From assembly GCF_028368995.1 (NCBI RefSeq), contig NZ_JAQNDL010000003.1:1798001-1862000 (forward strand): a stretch of DNA of 64,000 bases. The letters are read 5' to 3'. Numbering within the stretch: position 1 is the stretch's first letter; the number at the start of each line of letters is the position of its first letter. This document shows positions 61,148-64,000 of the stretch, one piece after another. The position numbers and the translations under genes are program-made. This stretch comes from Nannocystis bainbridge (GTDB lineage Bacteria > Myxococcota_A > Polyangia > Nannocystales > Nannocystaceae). The notes under the pieces were generated by a model, which did not search any database, had not been told where the DNA came from, and was given only the letters and a program-made list of their open reading frames with translations.

Positions 61148-61162
61148 GGTGCGGGTTTCGAG

Positions 61163-63940
61163 TCAGGGGAGGTTGTAACGGGCATCGATCGAAAGTTGTG
61201 GTTCTTCGGCGCCTGCCCCAGCATCCCTTCCCAGCCGATCATGGAGCGCAAGCAGGAGCTCGGCGTCGAGGGCGGCGTAGCGGAGTTGCTCTTTGGAAAG
61301 GGGGCGGCGGCCCCACTCGGAGGTCTGTGCGGATTTGTCGACCTGGAGGCCGAGCTCGCGCTCGCAGACCACGGCAAGGCTGTGTCCGCCGAGGATCTTC
61401 GATCCTCGGACACGGCGGGATACCTCCATGGTGTCGAAGACGCCCTGGAGCGGGACACCGACCCGGCCGAGGACGCGGCGCTCGAAGCGGGCGTTGTGGA
61501 TGACCTTGCGGGGGCGCGGGGCGTCGAAGACGGCTTGCAGGGGGCCGAGCTCGCCGACAGCGAAGGGGTCGATCAGGTATGTCCGGGTTCGGGTGGCAAC
61601 CTGGATGAGGCAGAGGGTGCCGAAGTCGAGCGCCGTCTCGACATCGAGGCCAAGCACCTCCTCGGTGCGGAGCACGTCGCAGACGGTGCGCAGGGCGGCG
61701 GGCGTGTCGACCCAATGAACTTCGTTTTTGGGGGCGACGCTCGTCGGTTCGGTGGGAAGCCGCAGCTCGAGCGCGATGGGGCGACTCGGTTCGATGTCCA
61801 CCAGGCGGGCGCCAAGCGGTCGTGTGAGCGCGCGAGCGCCTTCAACGGTGATGCCACCGAGGAACTGGAGTGCCCCCGCGAGGTCGAGCAGCCGCTCGGC
61901 GAGGAGACGGTCCTCGGCGTCCTCGGGCAGGCAGGGCTGGAACTTACTGACTATGCCGCGGGCCATGCCGCGGGCGGCGTTGGCGGCGGTCCTCTCCCAA
62001 TTGACCTCGGCGAGCTCGCGCACTGCTTCGCGCGCGAGGGCGAGCGGGAGGTCTTTACAGCGCATGGAGAGATTGCCTGCGACCCAGCGCTTGCCGGACT
62101 TCGCCTCGAGGCCGGCGGCGAGGAGTCGGTTGACGGCGCCGCCGGCGAAGGTATGCCAAAGGACGCCGTCGGGCAGTTCTTCGAGCGGAGCGCTGCCCTC
62201 GGCGAGGATACCGGCGTAGGAACCGCGGAGCATCTGCAGTTCCTGGGCCGCCGCTTTCGTGAGCCAGGCGTCCTCCTCGCCCGCGCGCGCGAGCACGTCG
62301 CGCATCGCCTGGCAGAGCTGCATCGATAGCGTGCCTGGGAGCCCGAGCCAGCTCGGGACACGGCCGTGCTCGGCCGGCCGGACGTGCAAGACTCCCTTGG
62401 ACCAGTCGACCGAGCCGACCTCCCACGCGCGCCCCGAGAGCCGGAAGCACAGCGGCCCCTGCTGGTGGTCGTGCATCGAGACGAAGAGCGCCTGGATATA
62501 GCCGACGTCGTCCTTGCCATGCTGGATGCGCATCACCGGCGGGGCGGTGAATACGGCATAAAGCTCGAAGAAGTTACGGCGGCCGTAGAGCTTCTCGCCG
62601 CGCTGGCCGAGCGACAGCAGGCCGTCCGATTCGTAGAGGATGTCGCGCTGGAGCATCGTGTCGACGAGCTCGTGTAGGCGCTCTGGGTGGACGCTCGAGA
62701 ACGGATAGGCGGCTTCGATCCACGGCAGCAGCTGGTGGCGCGAGATGCCGCCCTCCTGCAGGACGAGCGCCATCACCTGATGCGCGAGCACGTGCATCGC
62801 TTGCGACGCGGGCTTCACGTCCTCGACCCAGCCCGATTGGGCGAGGCGCAACAGCGCGACCGACTGCAGGAGGGACTCTGGGCTCAGGCAGAAGAAGGTA
62901 CAGTTGGCGCGGGTGTTGGCACGGCGGCCGGTGCGCCCGAGGCGCTGGAGGAACGAGGCGACCGAGCCCGGGGCGTCGACCTGAATCACCTGATCGAGGT
63001 CGCCCACGTCGATCCCGAGCTCCATCGTCGACGTGCAGACGATCGCGGTGTTCTGACCGCGGGCGAACTGCTCCTCGGCGAGCGCCCGGTCGGCACGGCT
63101 GACGGAGCTGTGATGAATGAACACCTCGACGCCTGAGCCGCCGAGGGCCTGGGCCACGCGCTCGGCCTTCGAGCGGCTCTCGACGAACACGAGGCTCTTC
63201 TTGTCGCGAGCGATCTGGGCGATGCCGAGGGCGGCGTGGCCGATGTCCTCGCAGTGCTCGACGCGGAGCTGCCGCTCGGCCGGGGGGCGCGGCGGGTCGA
63301 CGAGCCGGAACGGGCGCCGGCTCGAGCCCTGGAGCCACTCGCCTATCACGAGCGGATTGCCGACCGTCGCGGACAGGCCGATCCGCTGGATGTCGCGCCC
63401 GCAGAACGCGCCGAGGCGCTCGAGCAGGGCGGCTAGGTGAGCGCCGCGGTCGTCGCCGGCGAAGGCGTGAACCTCGTCGATCACGACGGCGGACAGGCCC
63501 CGGAAGAGCGCGCGGGCGTCGGTGCGCTCGCTGATCATCATCACCTCGAGCGACTCGGGAGTCGTCATCAAGATGTGCGCGGGGGCGTCACGGAAGCGGT
63601 GCTTGCGAGCGTCGCCAACGTCGCCGTGCCACTTGAAGACCTCGAGGCCGACCATGCGCGCGTAGCTGGTGAGCCGCTCCTCCTGATTGTTGAGGAGAGC
63701 GCGGATCGGGCACACGTACAGGACCGAGACGGGTTGGAGGTTCTCGCTGAGGATCCGCGAGAGCAGCGGGAAGATCGCCGCTTCGGTCTTGCCGCCGGCG
63801 GTCGGGGCGAGCACCACCGCGTTGCAGCCGTCGAGCACGGCGTCAATCGTCAGTTCCTGGACCGGGCGCAGCGAGCGCCAGCCGAGATCGTGGACGATCG
63901 CGTGCTGGAGGTGAGGATGAAGGCGGTCGATGCCGGGCAT
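61163..63940 (-). CDS. Lhr-like helicase fused to RNase D-type exonuclease
   Basis: A 925-residue protein. Residues about 1-420 are a superfamily II helicase core: APTAGGKTEA (motif I), VIDEVHAFAG (II), GLSATVGNP (III), STMELGIDVG (IV/V) and RLGRTGRRANT (VI), with Lhr/Ski2-like spacing. A middle region follows (winged-helix and beta-barrel type, AVFTAPPVMRIQHG). The C-terminal ~190 residues form a DEDDy 3'-5' exonuclease as in RNase D: VLGLDVETALDFG (DxE), HNARFERRVLGR, and RYAALDAELLLAL (YxxxD). This fusion is unusual. ATG 63940 gives a natural start (MPGIDRLHPHLQHAI). The right edge of the window cuts nothing off this gene. Confidence 0.87.
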   Translation of the reverse strand: MPGIDRLHPHLQHAIVHDLGWRSLRPVQELTIDAVLDGCNAVVLAPTAGGKTEAAIFPLLSRILSENLQPVSVLYVCPIRALLNNQEERLTSYARMVGLEVFKWHGDVGDARKHRFRDAPAHILMTTPESLEVMMISERTDARALFRGLSAVVIDEVHAFAGDDRGAHLAALLERLGAFCGRDIQRIGLSATVGNPLVIGEWLQGSSRRPFRLVDPPRPPAERQLRVEHCEDIGHAALGIAQIARDKKSLVFVESRSKAERVAQALGGSGVEVFIHHSSVSRADRALAEEQFARGQNTAIVCTSTMELGIDVGDLDQVIQVDAPGSVASFLQRLGRTGRRANTRANCTFFCLSPESLLQSVALLRLAQSGWVEDVKPASQAMHVLAHQVMALVLQEGGISRHQLLPWIEAAYPFSSVHPERLHELVDTMLQRDILYESDGLLSLGQRGEKLYGRRNFFELYAVFTAPPVMRIQHGKDDVGYIQALFVSMHDHQQGPLCFRLSGRAWEVGSVDWSKGVLHVRPAEHGRVPSWLGLPGTLSMQLCQAMRDVLARAGEEDAWLTKAAAQELQMLRGSYAGILAEGSAPLEELPDGVLWHTFAGGAVNRLLAAGLEAKSGKRWVAGNLSMRCKDLPLALAREAVRELAEVNWERTAANAARGMARGIVSKFQPCLPEDAEDRLLAERLLDLAGALQFLGGITVEGARALTRPLGARLVDIEPSRPIALELRLPTEPTSVAPKNEVHWVDTPAALRTVCDVLRTEEVLGLDVETALDFGTLCLIQVATRTRTYLIDPFAVGELGPLQAVFDAPRPRKVIHNARFERRVLGRVGVPLQGVFDTMEVSRRVRGSKILGGHSLAVVCERELGLQVDKSAQTSEWGRRPLSKEQLRYAALDAELLLALHDRLGRDAGAGAEEPQLSIDARYNLP

Positions 63941-64000
63941 CAGCTATTGGACATCCTGTGATCGGGCTGACGAACCAGGACCAGGCTCATCGTCGGTCCT
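63941..64000. other. Window edge upstream of helicase
   Basis: Sixty bases upstream of the helicase start, presumably its promoter or the end of an upstream gene; too short to interpret. Confidence 0.3.

Noticed and set aside
61163..63940. BREX or DISARM membership of the helicase
   Set aside because: No PglZ, PglX, BrxC, DrmB or methyltransferase gene is in the window.
1..64000. CRISPR arrays
   Set aside because: No regularly spaced direct repeats of 25-40 bp were found; the Cys-rich repeat gene is coding with variable units.

Overview
The window is a GC-rich chromosomal segment that most resembles a predatory or soil Myxococcota, probably of the Nannocystis/Enhygromyxa type. This is an inference from gene style: Cys-rich CGDG...CDDG repeat proteins, Ser/Thr-rich tethered lipoproteins ending in lectin-like or leucine-rich domains, Ser/Thr kinases with TPR or extracytoplasmic tails, an N-terminal LuxR/TPR regulator, an M36-type protease fragment and repeated PAS-STAS proteins. 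No rRNA, tRNA or CRISPR array was found.

Layout. 0-13 kb: a PAS-STAS sensor, two tandem Cys-rich lipoproteins, MgtC, a complete heavy-metal efflux operon (membrane fusion protein, RND pump, outer-membrane factor, all minus strand), a membrane protein, a lectin-like lipoprotein, a PfkB-type sugar kinase and a SnoaL-like protein. 13-19.3 kb: a block with more A/T-ending codons, holding a possible uracil-DNA-glycosylase-fold protein, a frameshifted leucine-rich lipoprotein, and a tightly coupled three-gene cassette (dual-GHKL histidine kinase, receiver protein, unknown third protein) that looks like a self-contained signalling module. 19.3-36 kb: a YegD-like Hsp70, a divergent AraC/SDR pair, a second SnoaL-like protein, the 12-repeat Cys-rich lipoprotein, several secreted or lipid-anchored proteins of unknown function, a large Ser/Thr kinase with TPRs, a tandem discoidin protein and the LuxR/TPR regulator.

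36.9-40.9 kb: a transmembrane Ser/Thr kinase, an ECF-like sigma factor, then a three-gene translationally coupled operon of a prokaryotic viperin (antiviral radical SAM enzyme), a nucleoside-monophosphate kinase and a small RelE/ParE-like protein. Viperins make chain-terminating ddhNTPs, and the adjacent kinase fits nucleotide supply. 41-49.5 kb: a PAS-PAS-STAS protein, then a decayed region with a broken tyrosine integrase, a scrambled cytochrome P450, a truncated M36 protease, a citrate synthase tail, another PAS-STAS gene and a 151-bp-armed inverted repeat. A 17-bp direct repeat flanks this stretch and may be an old attachment site.

49.5-64 kb: a putative defence island. McrC and McrB (minus) lie divergent to a ~1,870-residue AAA ATPase coupled by ATGA to a 632-residue partner with a degenerate P-loop. 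These face a minus-strand pair: an Lhr-like helicase fused to an RNase D-type 3'-5' exonuclease, and a frameshifted small PD-(D/E)xK-like nuclease. The giant-ATPase pair, the helicase-exonuclease pair and the 15.1-19.3 kb cassette are the best candidates for undescribed systems. A family of short CATGTC...GACATG hairpins is scattered through the non-coding gaps, three of them exactly between convergent gene ends.
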